From Rhizobium sp. N324 (lineage in GTDB: Bacteria > Pseudomonadota > Alphaproteobacteria > Rhizobiales > Rhizobiaceae): DNA of 64,000 nucleotides. This document shows positions 49,479 through 60,000 of the stretch, in pieces. The notes under the pieces were generated by a model. That model was not told the DNA's origin. It saw nothing but the letters and a program-made list of their open reading frames with translations, and made no database searches. How positions within the stretch are numbered: the stretch's first letter is position 1; every line of letters starts with the position of its first letter. The stretch lies in contig NZ_CP013630.1 of assembly GCF_001664485.1 (NCBI RefSeq), positions 2,235,001 through 2,299,000 on the forward strand, in the 5' to 3' direction. The position numbers were made by a program, and so were the translations under genes.

Positions 49479-50311
49479 TGACGAGCGCTTTTTCCCTCGG
49501 CAGGGTCATCCGCCTCAGCCTGCTTTCCCTCGGGGCGATCGTTTTTCTCGCGCCCTACGTCTTCATGATCTCGGCGGCCGGCAAGACGCAGAGCGACATC
49601 TTCACCTCGTCGCTGTCGCTCATCCCGGCGCATCTCGCCTATGTCGAGAATTTCGCCAAGGCCTTGAGCCGCGTGCCGATGGTGCGGTTGTTGTGGAACG
49701 GTGTCCTCGTCTGCGGGCTGATCTTCCTCTTTCAGGTGCTGGTGGCCATCCCCTGCGCCTATGCCATGGCGAAACTGCGTTTCGGCGCGGCGCGGGCCAT
49801 GATGGTGCTGGTTATGCTCGGCCTTCTCGTGCCGATCCACGCGACCGCGCTGCCGCTCTATGTCGCCTTCGACCGCGCTTCGCTGCTCAACAGCTATGCT
49901 GCTCTTGTCGCGCCCTTCACCATTTCGGTTTTCGCGATCTTCATGTTCCTGCAGTTCTTCCGCGCCATGCCGGATGATCTCATCCATGCCGCCCGTCTCG
50001 ACGGCATGTCGGAGCTCGGCATCGTCGCCCGCGTCATCGTGCCGAATGCCTGGCCTGCGGTCACCGCCTTCGCCATCTTCTCGGTCGTCGCCCATTGGAA
50101 CGATCTCTACTGGCCGCTGATCGTCATCAGCAAGCAGGACTATGCCACGCCGCCGCTCGGGCTGATGTATTTCCGCGCCGCCGAGGCCGGCGACGACTAC
50201 GGCGCGCTGATGGCGGCGACCCTGATCATTACCCTTCCTCTCGTCGCCGCCTTCCTGTTTGCGCAGAAACGTTTCGTCGAGGGCATCACCATGACCGGTC
50301 TCAAAGGCTGA
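49475..50311 (+). CDS. ABC transporter permease, UgpE-like
   Basis: A 278-residue permease with six hydrophobic segments and the EAA loop AARLDGMSELGIVARVIVPNAWPA. It starts within the stop of the previous permease (ATGA) and is followed, 26 bases on, by the binding protein. UgpE/MalG-type second subunit of a heterodimeric importer. Confidence 0.92.
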   Translation: MMTSAFSLGRVIRLSLLSLGAIVFLAPYVFMISAAGKTQSDIFTSSLSLIPAHLAYVENFAKALSRVPMVRLLWNGVLVCGLIFLFQVLVAIPCAYAMAKLRFGAARAMMVLVMLGLLVPIHATALPLYVAFDRASLLNSYAALVAPFTISVFAIFMFLQFFRAMPDDLIHAARLDGMSELGIVARVIVPNAWPAVTAFAIFSVVAHWNDLYWPLIVISKQDYATPPLGLMYFRAAEAGDDYGALMAATLIITLPLVAAFLFAQKRFVEGITMTGLKG

Positions 50312-50337
50312 CCGGCTTCAACCCAGGAGAACGAGCG

Positions 50338-51603
50338 ATGAAACATATCACCCAGCTTCTCGCCGCAGCGGCCGTCTCGATGGCAATCGCGCTTCCCGCG
50401 CATGCCGAGACGACGCTGACGGTTCATTACCCGATGCCCGGTTTCTTCAAGGATGTGATGGACACGATCTCGAAGAAGTTCATGGCTGAGAACCCCGATA
50501 TCAAGATCCAGTTCGCCAGCCCCTCGGCGACCTATGAGGAAGGCATCCAGACGATCCTTCGCCAGGTCGGCACCAGCGAAATGCCCGATATCACCTTCAT
50601 CGGCCTGAACCGCCTGCGCATGCTCGACGAACGCGATGTCGCCGTCGACCTCGGCCCGCTCGTCCAGAAGGACGGCAACATGACCGAGCAGGGCTTCTCC
50701 GACACCATCCTGAAGCTCGCCCAGGTCAAGGGCAAGCAGGTGGGCCTCGCTTTCGCCACCTCCAATCCGATCATGTATTACAACGCCGATCTCGTGAAGG
50801 CAGCTGGCGGCGATCCCGACAATCCGCCGAAGACCTGGGACGACGTCATCGCCCTCGGCGGCAAGATCAAGGCGCTCGGCAACGGCGTCGACGGCATCGA
50901 TTTCCGCTGGCAGGGCGACGACTGGATGTTTTCGGCTCTGCTCTTCGGCGCCGGCGGCAAGATGTTGAGCGACGATGAAAGCAAGGTCGCCTTCAACGGT
51001 CCGGAAGGCCAGAAGGCCGTCGAGGTCCTGCATCGCCTCGTCACCGAGGGCGGCATGCCGGTCTTCACCAAGCCTGCCGGGGAGCAGGCCTTCGCAGCCG
51101 GCAAGGTCGGTTTCGAGTTCCAGACCACAGGCGCACTGCGCAACACGATCAAGAATGTCGGCGACAAGTTCGATCTGCGCACCGCCAAGATTCCGCTGAT
51201 CGATCCGGTGAACGGCCGTCTTCCCACCGGCGGCAACGCCGTCGTCATCCTCACCCATGACGCCGCCAAGCAGGACGCCGCCTGGAAGTTCGCCAAATTC
51301 GCCGCCGGCCCTTACGGCGCCTCGGTCGTCGTGCCCGGCACCGGCTATGTTCCGAACAACGAGCTTGCCGCCAAGTCGCCGGAATATCTCGGCGACTTCT
51401 ACAAGCAGAACCCGCTGTTCCAGGCTGGCCTCAGCCAGATGCCGGTGATGATCCCCTGGTATGCCTTCCCCGGCTCGAACGGCGTCAAGGTCACCCAGAC
51501 GATCGTCGACAACCTCTCGCGCATCGTCGACCAGTCGGCCGAACCGAAGGAAGCGCTCGACGACGCGGCCGCTGATGTCGATGGCATGCTGCCGCGCAGC
51601 TGA
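50338..51603 (+). CDS. Family 1 periplasmic binding protein, Ugp-like
   Basis: A 421-residue solute-binding protein with signal peptide (MKHITQLLAAAAVSMAIALP, cleavage near AHAET). Mature features: LTVHYPMPGFFKDVMDTISKKFMAENPDIKI, GLAFATSNPIMYYNADLVKAAGGDPDNPPKTWDD and KVGFEFQTTGAL. It is placed last, after a full ribosome site (AGGAGAACGAGCG), unlike the usual ugp order where it comes first. The ligand is not known; the linked phosphoesterase suggests a phosphodiester such as a glycerophosphodiester. Confidence 0.9.
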   Translation: MKHITQLLAAAAVSMAIALPAHAETTLTVHYPMPGFFKDVMDTISKKFMAENPDIKIQFASPSATYEEGIQTILRQVGTSEMPDITFIGLNRLRMLDERDVAVDLGPLVQKDGNMTEQGFSDTILKLAQVKGKQVGLAFATSNPIMYYNADLVKAAGGDPDNPPKTWDDVIALGGKIKALGNGVDGIDFRWQGDDWMFSALLFGAGGKMLSDDESKVAFNGPEGQKAVEVLHRLVTEGGMPVFTKPAGEQAFAAGKVGFEFQTTGALRNTIKNVGDKFDLRTAKIPLIDPVNGRLPTGGNAVVILTHDAAKQDAAWKFAKFAAGPYGASVVVPGTGYVPNNELAAKSPEYLGDFYKQNPLFQAGLSQMPVMIPWYAFPGSNGVKVTQTIVDNLSRIVDQSAEPKEALDDAAADVDGMLPRS

Positions 51604-51623
51604 TCGCTTTCCGCGTTAGAAGA

Positions 51624-51659
51624 AGGGCCGCCACGCCGAGCGCGCGGCGGCCTTTTATT
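51624..51659 (+). terminator. Rho-independent terminator of the phosphoesterase-ABC operon
   Basis: GGCCGCC (51626-51632) pairs with GGCGGCC (51646-51652), followed by TTTTATTT. It overlaps the 3' end of the convergent LacI gene. Confidence 0.8.
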
Positions 51660-52650
51660 TCCGGGTGGTTGAGATGGCGCGCACCGTGCCGCCGCGGCGA
51701 AGCGAGTAGGCGACGTCGAGATGGCGGGCAGGGGCGGCATTCTCCGCCATGTCGAGCAGCAGCGAGGCGGCCGTCGCGCCCATGCTGGCATCCGGCATTT
51801 CGATGGTCGTCAATGGCGGATCGATCAGACGGCCGATGGCGATGCCGTCGAAGCCGGCGACGGAAACATCCCCAGGCACCGACAGGCCCTCGCGCTTCAG
51901 CGCGGCGATGACGCCGAGCGCCAGAAGGTCGTTGGAGGCGATGATCGCCGTCGGCGCAAGCGAGGTCATCGCGGTGCCGAGATCGAGCTGGTCATAGCCG
52001 CCGACGAAGGGGATCTGCATGGCGTCGAGCGGTGTCAGCCCGTTCTCGGCCATGGCGTCGAGATAGCCCCGGTAGCGAAGGCGGGCGCGATCGGAAGCGG
52101 CGAAATTGCCGGAGAGAAAAAGAATGCGGCGATGGCCCATGCCGATCAGGAAGGTGGCGATCTCGCGGCCCGCGCCGCGATTGTCGGCGGTGACGGCAGC
52201 CGGAAACTGCGCCGTCGGCAGGTTGTTGAGCAGCACGGTCGGTGGCAGCCTGGCCAGCAGCGCCTCGCTGGTCGACGGATCGCAGACAGTGAGAATCAGC
52301 CCGGTCGGCCGGTCGTTCAGGAGTGCTGCGACGGCATCGGCCTCACGCGCCGGATCGTAGTTCGACTGGGCGATCAACACGCCATGGCCGGCCACCAGCA
52401 TACGGTTCTGGATGCTCGACAGCGACGAGGCGAAGACGGGATTGGTGATGCTCGGAATCAGCACGCCGATCACCGGCCTGCGACCAAGCCGCCCGGCGGC
52501 CGGGCCGGCCGGGCGATAGCCGAGTTCGGCGGCGGCACGGCGCACCTTGCGCACCATCAGGTCGCTTGCCGGTCCGTTGCGGTTGAGAACCCGGCTTGCC
52601 GTCGCCAGCGAGCATCCGGCCCGGAATGCGACCTGCTGCAATGTCGCCAT
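51655..52650 (-). CDS. LacI family transcriptional regulator
   Basis: A 331-residue repressor. The N-terminal helix-turn-helix reads LQQVAFRAGCSLATASRVLNRNGPASD. The hinge and periplasmic-binding-protein-like effector domain follow from IGVLIPSITNPVFASSL to the end, with DNRGAGREIATFLIGMGH and ASNDLLALGVIAAL. The start at 52650 has AGGAGG eight bases upstream; 52 extra upstream codons are not used. It converges on the phosphoesterase-ABC operon and is its likely regulator. Confidence 0.92.
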   Translation of the reverse strand: MATLQQVAFRAGCSLATASRVLNRNGPASDLMVRKVRRAAAELGYRPAGPAAGRLGRRPVIGVLIPSITNPVFASSLSSIQNRMLVAGHGVLIAQSNYDPAREADAVAALLNDRPTGLILTVCDPSTSEALLARLPPTVLLNNLPTAQFPAAVTADNRGAGREIATFLIGMGHRRILFLSGNFAASDRARLRYRGYLDAMAENGLTPLDAMQIPFVGGYDQLDLGTAMTSLAPTAIIASNDLLALGVIAALKREGLSVPGDVSVAGFDGIAIGRLIDPPLTTIEMPDASMGATAASLLLDMAENAAPARHLDVAYSLRRGGTVRAISTTRK

Positions 52651-52824
52651 CGAAAACGCCTCCTGGTGACAGATGAGGCGCAATCCCTTAGGAGACTTCG
52701 ATGACATTGGTCTGACAGCGGTGTAGCGACTCGCCAGCGTTTCGCTTTCCGTCCATGCACACATAGAAGTTGAAGAAAAATGCAACCTGTGGAATAGTCT
52801 GATCAACGCCTCTCAGCCTCTTTC

Positions 52825-55689
52825 ATGCTCATCTCCTGGACAAGAATGTCTCACAAAATGGAATGCTCCGCCGCCTGGCGGTTTCTCGCGACGCTCGCTC
52901 TGGTCGCAAGCTTCGCGTCGTCGGCTTATGCGGACACCCTGTCCACGTCCTGGCCACAAACACAAAGCGACATTCAGGCCGACACCAACGTCCATTTCGG
53001 CATGCTTGCCAACGGTATGCGGTTTGCGATCATGCGCAATGCCACGCCGCCCGGGCAGGCCGCGATCCGCTTTCGCATCGGCTCCGGCTCACTCGAGGAA
53101 AACGACAATCAGCAGGGCCTGGCGCATTTTCTCGAGCACATGGCCTTCAAGGGTTCGACGCATGTCCCCGAAGGCGAGATGATCCGCATCCTGCAGCGCA
53201 AGGGCCTGGCCTTCGGGCCGGATACCAACGCCCATACTTCTTATGACGAGACGGTCTATGCGCTCGATCTTCCGGAGGTCGATGCCGACACGGTTTCGAC
53301 CGGCCTGATGCTGATGCGGGAGACGGCGAGCGAGCTGATCCTTGATGCCGGAGCGTTCGATCGCGAACGCGGCGTCATCCTGTCGGAGGAGCGGCTGCGC
53401 GATACGCCGCAATATCGCGCGGGGCTCGGAATCATGAATTCCTTGCTCGCCGGCCGCCGCGCGACCATCCGCGTCCCGATCGGCAAAACCGACATCATCA
53501 ACAATGCGCCCGTGGACCTCGTCCGCGATTATTACCGGGCCAATTACCGGCCCGATCGGGCAACGTTGATGGTGGTGGGCGATATCGACCCGGCTGCCAT
53601 GGAAGCCCAAGTCCGGCAGCACTTCGGCGACTGGACGGCCGTAGGTCCGACACCGTCAAAACCGGATCTGGGCACGCTGGAGACGAAAGGCGAAAGCGCC
53701 GACGTCCTCGCTGTTCCCGGCGGCATGACCAGCGTACAGATCGCCTGGACGCGTCCTTATGACGCCGCGCCTGATACATTTGCCAAGCGCCGCACGCAGC
53801 TTATCGAAGATCTCGGCCTGTTGGTGCTCAAACGCCGGGTGAGCACCATTGCCAGCAAGGCGGATGCCCCTTTTATCAGCGCGATCGCCGGCTCCCAGGA
53901 TCTTCTTGATTCGGCGCATATCGTCCTGATCGTGGCGAATTGCGAGCCGGATAAATGGCAGGCGGCGCTCACGACCATCGACCAGGAACAGCGGCGTATC
54001 CAGGAGTTCGGCGTTGCGCAGGCTGAACTCGATCGTGAAGTCCTCGAATATCGCTCGTTCCTCCAGGCTGCTGCGGCCGGAGCCGCGACGCGCACGACCA
54101 CCGACATCGCTTCCATGCTGGCCGGCAGCGTCGATGACAATCAGGTCTTCACGTCGCCCGCCGATGACCTTTCGCTGTTCGAGACGATCACGAACGGCGT
54201 TACGGCGGCCGAGGTGAATCAGGCGCTGCGGCATGCCTTCTCCGGCAACGGTCCGCAGGTCGTGCTGCAGACGGCCCAATCACCGCAGGGCGGAGCCGAC
54301 GCAGTTCGGCAAGCCTATGATGCTTCAAAGGCCGTTGCCGTCTCGGCGCCATCCAGTGCGGCCGACATCGCCTGGCCCTACACTCATTTCGGCGAGCCGG
54401 GCGCCGTGGTCGAACGCCGCAGCGTCGACGATCTCGGCCTGACCATGGTGCGTTTTGCCAACGGCGTGCGCCTTACCGTCAAGCCCACCAAGCTGCGCGC
54501 CAATGAAGTGCTGGTGCGCGAAGATATCGGCCGCGGCCGTCTGGATCTGCCGCACGACCGTCCCGCCCCGATCTGGGCATCGCCGGCCGTCGCGCTGTCC
54601 GGCGTGAAGGCCATGGATTACCAGGATATCCAGAAAGCGCTGACGGCCAACATCGTCGGCATCGACTTCTCGGTCGGCGACGGTTCTTTCAACTTCGACG
54701 GTCGCACGCGGACTGAAGATCTTGCGACGCAATTGCAGCTGATGACTGCATATACCTCCGATCCCGCCTACCGGCCCGAGGCATTCAAGCGGGTGCAGCA
54801 GGCCTATTTGAGTGGCCTCGATCAGTATCAAGCGACGCCCGGCGGCATTGTCAGCCGTGATTTCGCAGGTCTCGTGCATTCCGGCGATCCGCGCTGGACC
54901 TTCCCCGATCGCGCTCAATTGTCCGCTGCCAGGCCGGAAGATTTCGAGGCGCTGTTCCGGCCCATGGTGTCCAACGGCCCGATCGATATCACCATCGTCG
55001 GAGACGTCATGGTGGACGACGCCATCCGGATGACAGCGGAAACCTTCGGCGCTTTGCCGCCGCGCCCGGAGGCGGCGCCGAGCAAAGATTGGGGCGACGT
55101 GCGTTTTCCCGCTGCCAGCAAGACGCCCGTTTTGCTCACCCATAGCGGCAGGGCGGATAACGCGGCCGCAGCCCTTGGCGCTCCGATCGGCGATTTGCTC
55201 TCCGATCTGCCGCGGTCCTTCACCGCCAACATCGCCACTCAGATCTTCCAGAACCGGCTGATCGACCAGTTTCGCATTACAGAAGGCGCAAGCTATGTCC
55301 TGGAGGGTGACGCCAACCTCTCACGGGAAATCCCCGGCTATGGCTATGCATTTTTCTACGTCGAGACCGAGCCGGCAAAGATCGCGCGCTTCTACGCACT
55401 GGTCGACGACATCGCCAATGATCTACGGTCGCAGGATGTCTCGCCGGACGAGTTCGCACGCGCCCGGGGACCGATCGTCGAGACGCTGAAGCATCAGCGG
55501 CAGAGCAACGAATACTGGATCGAATATTTGCGCGGCGCTCAGACGGATTCGCGTCGTCTAGACCGGATACGCGACAATCTAACCGGTTACGACACGGTCA
55601 CCGCCGGCGATATCCGCGCATTCGCTAAGACCTATTTTAGCCCGGAAAACTTCTGGAAATTCGAAGTGCTGCCGGCGGCGGTAAGATAG
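52825..55689 (+). CDS. M16 family zinc metallopeptidase
   Basis: A protein of up to 954 residues with an N-terminal hydrophobic signal (FLATLALVASFASSAYA) and two M16 halves. The first half holds the inverted zinc motif HFLEH (His101, Glu104, His105) with the downstream glutamates in DRERGVILSEERL, so it is catalytic. The second half lacks the motif, as in PqqL-type and pitrilysin-like proteins. It is probably periplasmic and may degrade peptides. Starts at 52825, 52846 and 52858 are all possible; none has a good ribosome site. Confidence 0.88.
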   Translation: MLISWTRMSHKMECSAAWRFLATLALVASFASSAYADTLSTSWPQTQSDIQADTNVHFGMLANGMRFAIMRNATPPGQAAIRFRIGSGSLEENDNQQGLAHFLEHMAFKGSTHVPEGEMIRILQRKGLAFGPDTNAHTSYDETVYALDLPEVDADTVSTGLMLMRETASELILDAGAFDRERGVILSEERLRDTPQYRAGLGIMNSLLAGRRATIRVPIGKTDIINNAPVDLVRDYYRANYRPDRATLMVVGDIDPAAMEAQVRQHFGDWTAVGPTPSKPDLGTLETKGESADVLAVPGGMTSVQIAWTRPYDAAPDTFAKRRTQLIEDLGLLVLKRRVSTIASKADAPFISAIAGSQDLLDSAHIVLIVANCEPDKWQAALTTIDQEQRRIQEFGVAQAELDREVLEYRSFLQAAAAGAATRTTTDIASMLAGSVDDNQVFTSPADDLSLFETITNGVTAAEVNQALRHAFSGNGPQVVLQTAQSPQGGADAVRQAYDASKAVAVSAPSSAADIAWPYTHFGEPGAVVERRSVDDLGLTMVRFANGVRLTVKPTKLRANEVLVREDIGRGRLDLPHDRPAPIWASPAVALSGVKAMDYQDIQKALTANIVGIDFSVGDGSFNFDGRTRTEDLATQLQLMTAYTSDPAYRPEAFKRVQQAYLSGLDQYQATPGGIVSRDFAGLVHSGDPRWTFPDRAQLSAARPEDFEALFRPMVSNGPIDITIVGDVMVDDAIRMTAETFGALPPRPEAAPSKDWGDVRFPAASKTPVLLTHSGRADNAAAALGAPIGDLLSDLPRSFTANIATQIFQNRLIDQFRITEGASYVLEGDANLSREIPGYGYAFFYVETEPAKIARFYALVDDIANDLRSQDVSPDEFARARGPIVETLKHQRQSNEYWIEYLRGAQTDSRRLDRIRDNLTGYDTVTAGDIRAFAKTYFSPENFWKFEVLPAAVR

Positions 55690-55706
55690 CGGCTTTTGCG
55701 CGACCA

Positions 55707-56088
55707 TCAGCCCGTCCGTCTCCCGGCCATCAGAAACGCCGCCAGGACACAGCTGAGCAGGCCAAGGGACAACGGCAGCCCTTGATGTCCGATCAGCTGC
55801 ATCGCCACTCCCGCCGCGGGTGAGCCCGTCAACCGCCAATGCCCCATGCGAAGGCGAAGGCCGCGTTCCTGGCGATCAGGGCAGGGCCGGTGAAACGCTC
55901 GCCCAGCTGGATCAGCGACATGGTGTAGATCCCGAACGAAACCCCGCCCCAGACGAAAATCAGCGGCCAGATCAGCCATGCGTTGAAGACCAGCGGCAGC
56001 AGCAGGCAGCCGGCAGGGAAAGCCAGGACGCAGAATGACGTGGTCGGCTTCGAGCCGAAGCGTTCGGCCACCCGCCCGAGCGAGGGGC
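55707..56088 (-). pseudogene. MFS transporter C-terminal remnant, frameshifted
   Basis: The minus strand encodes the last third of a major facilitator protein in two frames. One frame runs from GRVAERFGSKPTTSF through LIWPLIFVWGGVSFGIYTMSLIQL to FAFAWGIGG. Near base 55830 a one-base loss moves the reading into LTGSPAAGVAMQLIGHQ and a final helix ending GRRTG. The N-terminal two thirds are absent; similarity stops abruptly near 56086, where LysR sequence starts on the other strand. Confidence 0.78.
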
Positions 56089-56268
56089 GTCGCCCTCGTG
56101 CGCAAGGCGCTCGTGGCGCAGGAACTCGACAGTGGCAGGCTGGTCCATCTGTTGCCGGATGTCCGCTGGCCGGTGAGGTGGGCGTATTACATCGTCGCCG
56201 CGCCAAAGGCGTTGCGCCGGCAAGAGGTCGCAGCCTTTCACGATTGGCTGGCCTCGCGTCAGGGATAA
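56086..56268 (+). pseudogene. LysR regulator C-terminal remnant
   Basis: Plus-strand coding for about 60 residues that match the end of the effector domain of GcvA-like LysR regulators: GVALVRKALVAQELDSGRL, then HLLPDVRWPVRWAYYIVAAPKALRR and a final FHDWLASRQ. There is no helix-turn-helix and no start. It abuts the MFS remnant within a few bases. Confidence 0.75.
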
Positions 56269-56306
56269 TTCCCGAGGAATGATCCCTGAACGCAGAATCG
56301 CTCACG

Positions 56307-56987
56307 TCAAACAGCCATATTCGACGCTGCCGACATCACTTCCCGCGGGGCAGGAACGCCGAACATATGGCGGCCGGTCCCTTCGACTTCCGTGAAGCAC
56401 CAGCGCACGACGCCATCCCGATCGAGCAGGAATTCGCCGACAAGCTGGCCTCTGCCGGTGGCGATCATCTTATTGTCATCCTCGGTCAATTCGTAGCCGT
56501 CCACCTCGTCGAGGTATTCCGACGCCGCCATCGGGTCCATGGGCTCGGGAAGCTCACCCGGCATATCGATGCGCATCGACATCACCGTGTTCATGCTGAC
56601 CTTGCGCGGCCAGTCGTTCTCGGCTTCCGTGAATTGAACGCTCGGCAGGCCGAAGGCTCTGTGGGACATCCGTTCCGGGTCGGAGGCTGCCAGCAGATTG
56701 GGAAGCGGGTGGTAGCGGAAATAGAGGCGGGCGCGCTCGATCGGGGTATTCACGACCGTCAGGCTTTCGATGCCTTTCTCCTGCAATGCGTCGGTAAGCT
56801 CGGACATGGCGGCGATCTGCCGCCGGCAGAAGGGACAATGCAGCCCGCGGAACAACCCGACAAACACCGGCTTCTGGCCGCGGAAATCGTCGATAGCGAT
56901 CTTGCCCTGGCGTGTGATCGCATCCAGCACCACGTTCGGCGCGCGATCCCCGGGCTTCAATGGTCTTTCCGAGTGGTTCTCCTGCAT
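56307..56987 (-). CDS. AhpC/TSA family peroxiredoxin-like protein
   Basis: A 226-residue thioredoxin-fold protein. The expected active-site region reads FRGLHCPFCRRQIAAMSELTDALQ near residue 52, a CxxC motif in place of the single peroxidatic cysteine. The Redoxin-type pattern (GDRAPNVVLDAI, VFVGLFRG) and an EFLLDRDGVVRWCFTEVEG end are present. A C-terminal cysteine (RWCFTE) could be resolving. Cytoplasmic; it likely reduces peroxides or disulfides. It stands between the gene remnants and the cyclase gene. Confidence 0.83.
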   Translation of the reverse strand: MQENHSERPLKPGDRAPNVVLDAITRQGKIAIDDFRGQKPVFVGLFRGLHCPFCRRQIAAMSELTDALQEKGIESLTVVNTPIERARLYFRYHPLPNLLAASDPERMSHRAFGLPSVQFTEAENDWPRKVSMNTVMSMRIDMPGELPEPMDPMAASEYLDEVDGYELTEDDNKMIATGRGQLVGEFLLDRDGVVRWCFTEVEGTGRHMFGVPAPREVMSAASNMAV

Positions 56988-57057
56988 GTTTAGTTCCTCC
57001 TTTTATCTATTTGACTTGATTGGATTAACCGATCTCCAGCGGCTGCATTTGAGAGGG

Positions 57058-60000
57058 TCAGTCGAGGAACGGCAAGACGACGAGTGTGCCTGGATCGAGG
57101 TTGTGGCGGATGCACACATCCTGCGCCAGCGTGAAATACCGTTCCGCCTCGTCCATGTCGTCATGCTCGAGGCTCAGTGTCGCCAAGCCATCATAGCACG
57201 GAAAGAGCAGTTGCGGTTCGTCAATTTCCTTCGCAACCTCAAGGGCTTCCTCGTAATACTTACGAGCTAGCTTCGGCTTTCCATGGCATTGGTGAATCTG
57301 CCCCAGCACGATCAAGGGCACGGAGAGATGGTCGCGCTGATCGAGCGCCCGGTCGATTTCGACGGCCTTCTCCGCCGCCGGCACACCCTCGGCCGCGCAG
57401 CGATCGGTAAAGGTACAGCAGGACACTGCGAGATTGGCGAGGAGGCGCGCCTGGAAGCCGAGATCGCCGATCCGGGTAGCGACCTCCAGCCCGCGCCGGC
57501 AGATCTTGATGGCGTTGGCCGGATCGACGATGGTGTAGAGAACGCCGAGATTTGAATAGGCGCGGCACGCCGCACTTTGCAGATCGGCCTTCTCGGCGAC
57601 CGAAAGACTGCGCTCGACTTCCTGCACGGCATCGCGTCGGCGCCCGAGCCGCGCCAGTGCCGCTCCCTTGGTATTCAGGGCCTCCGCCATCGCGCGCGCG
57701 GCTTCGCGTCCGGCCTCGGTCGTTCCGTCGACCGGCAGCGTCTGCAGCCGTTGCAGCGCCTGCGTCGCCCACTCGGCGGCGGCCGCCTGATCGCCCATGC
57801 GGAAAGCCAGATGGCCGCGCTCCTGCAGCAGATGCGCATGTTCGACCGGCGCATCGATCGTCGCGATCATCGCTTCGGCCGCGGCGCAATGGGTCTCCGC
57901 CTGGTCGCGGCGCCCCGCGTCGAGATGCAGACGGCCGGTCTTTCGCAGGATCCTTGCCGCGGCGATCCGATCGTCCTTGGTGCGGTGGACCGCAAGCGCC
58001 CGCTGATAATGGCTCAAGGCAGCATCGCGCCGGCCGGCGGGACCGCAGAGATCGCCAAGACGCTCCATCAGCGCCAATTGCTCCGGCGTCACCTCCGGCT
58101 CATTGGCGAAGCCGGCAAGAGCCTGATGGTAGAGGCGCATGGCATCGTCATTGGCGTAGGTCTTGCGGGCCAGATCGCCCGCCGCCATCAGATAGCCGGC
58201 GCCCTTGGCCTTTTCGGCGGTCAGGCTGAAATGATGGCCGAGTTGCGCCAGATGCTCGGCCCGGTCGGGTGCGGCACCATATTGGCGTTCCAGAACCCTG
58301 CCGATCCTGCCGTGAAGCTCCATGCGCCGCTGCAGCAGCAGATTATGATAGATGACATCGTGCATCAGCGTCTGGCTGAAGCGATAGCCCGGCGACCCGG
58401 CCACATCCGGCCCGCGCAATTCCTCGATGATATTGGCATCGCAGAGATAATCCAGCGCCGCGTCGACTGCGGCCGGGTCGGAGGTGACGGTGCGGAGCAG
58501 GGCGGTATCGAACTTCGGGCCGACGACCGCCGCTTCCTGCGTCAAGCGTCTGATCTCCTGCGGCAGGCGATCGACGCGGGCAAGCAGCAGCGCCTGCAGA
58601 TTGACCGGGATATCGACATCGGTGTCGTCGGCCGCGACATGCCAGCGGTGACCGTCATGGTGCAGCGTGCCCATGTCGATCAATCCGCGAAGGATTTCTT
58701 CGATGAAAAGCGGATTGCCGCCGGCCCGGTCGAGGATGCGTTTGCGCATCGCGACCGGCAGCTTGCCATGACCTTCACCAAAAAAGGCAGCGAGCAGCTT
58801 CTGCCCATCGGCCGCAAAGAGCGGGTCAAGACGTTGCACGGTGACGTTGACGCGATCGGAGTTCAGCGGGTCGGTCTGCGATGTCGGCCGGTAGATCACC
58901 AGCAGCATCAGCCGGCTCCGCTCCAGCCGATCCATCATGAAACGGAGCACTTCCAGCGAGGCGGCGTCCGCCCAGTGCAGATCCTCGATGACGAGCAGCA
59001 GAGGGCCTTGCGCCAGCCGCCGCTCGAAGACGGTACGCACCGCATAGAAGATCTGCCGCCGCAACTGTTCCGGCTCGATGTGCCGTAACGCCCCATCGGG
59101 ATCGCCAAGGCCGAGCACATGCAGAAACAGCGGCAAAAGCCCGTCGACATCCTCTTGTGTGAGATCGAGAGCGCGGAATCCGGTTGTCAGCAGTTGCCGC
59201 GTCCGGTCTAAATCATCCCGTTCGCCGATACCGTAAGCGCTGCGCACCACCGCGGCGAGCGTGCCATAGGATTGTTCGCCGAGCGGAGAGCAGGTGGCTT
59301 TGCGGATGGCAAGGCCCGGGAAACGGGCCGCATCGCCGGCAGTTCCGACAAATTCATTGACGAGCCGCGATTTGCCGATCCCGGCTTCGCCGATCAGGCG
59401 GACGAGTTGCGCCGCACCGCCGCAGGCGAGATCGAGGCAGGTCAGCAGCCGCGACAACTCGGCATCCCGTCCGATCATCGGCGCCTGAAGGCCGAAACTT
59501 TCGAGACCGCGCGCCGTATGCGGCGCTTCCAGCAACCCTGCCAGCCGATGGACGAGGACGTTTCCGCTTTTGCCGCGCAGCGTCTGCGCGCCGAGACTGT
59601 CGAAGGCAAAGGCATGGCGGGTGAGGCGATAGGTCAGTGGCCCGACGAGGATATCGTTTTCGCCGGCCATCGATTGCAGCCGCTGGGCGGTGTTCACCGT
59701 GTCGCCGGTGACCGAATAGGATTTTGTGCTGACCGCGCCGAAACCGCCGGTGACGACAGGGCCGCTGTTGATGCCGATATGCAGACGCAGCGGTACGCCG
59801 GCGCGCGGCTGCCAGCGATCGCCGACTTCGGTCGCCCGACGGATCATATCGAGCGCGGCACTGAGCGCCCGGACCGGATCGTCCTCATGGGCGACCGGCG
59901 CACCGAACAGCGCCAGCAGCGCATCGCCGACGAACTTGTCGACGAAGCCGCCATAAGCCTCGACCGCCTGGGTCATCTCTTCGAACAATTCGTTCTGCAG

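Noticed and set aside
57577..59088. 503-codon plus-strand ORF opposite the cyclase/TPR gene
   Set aside because: Antisense of the ATPase and TPR region with no recognisable motif.
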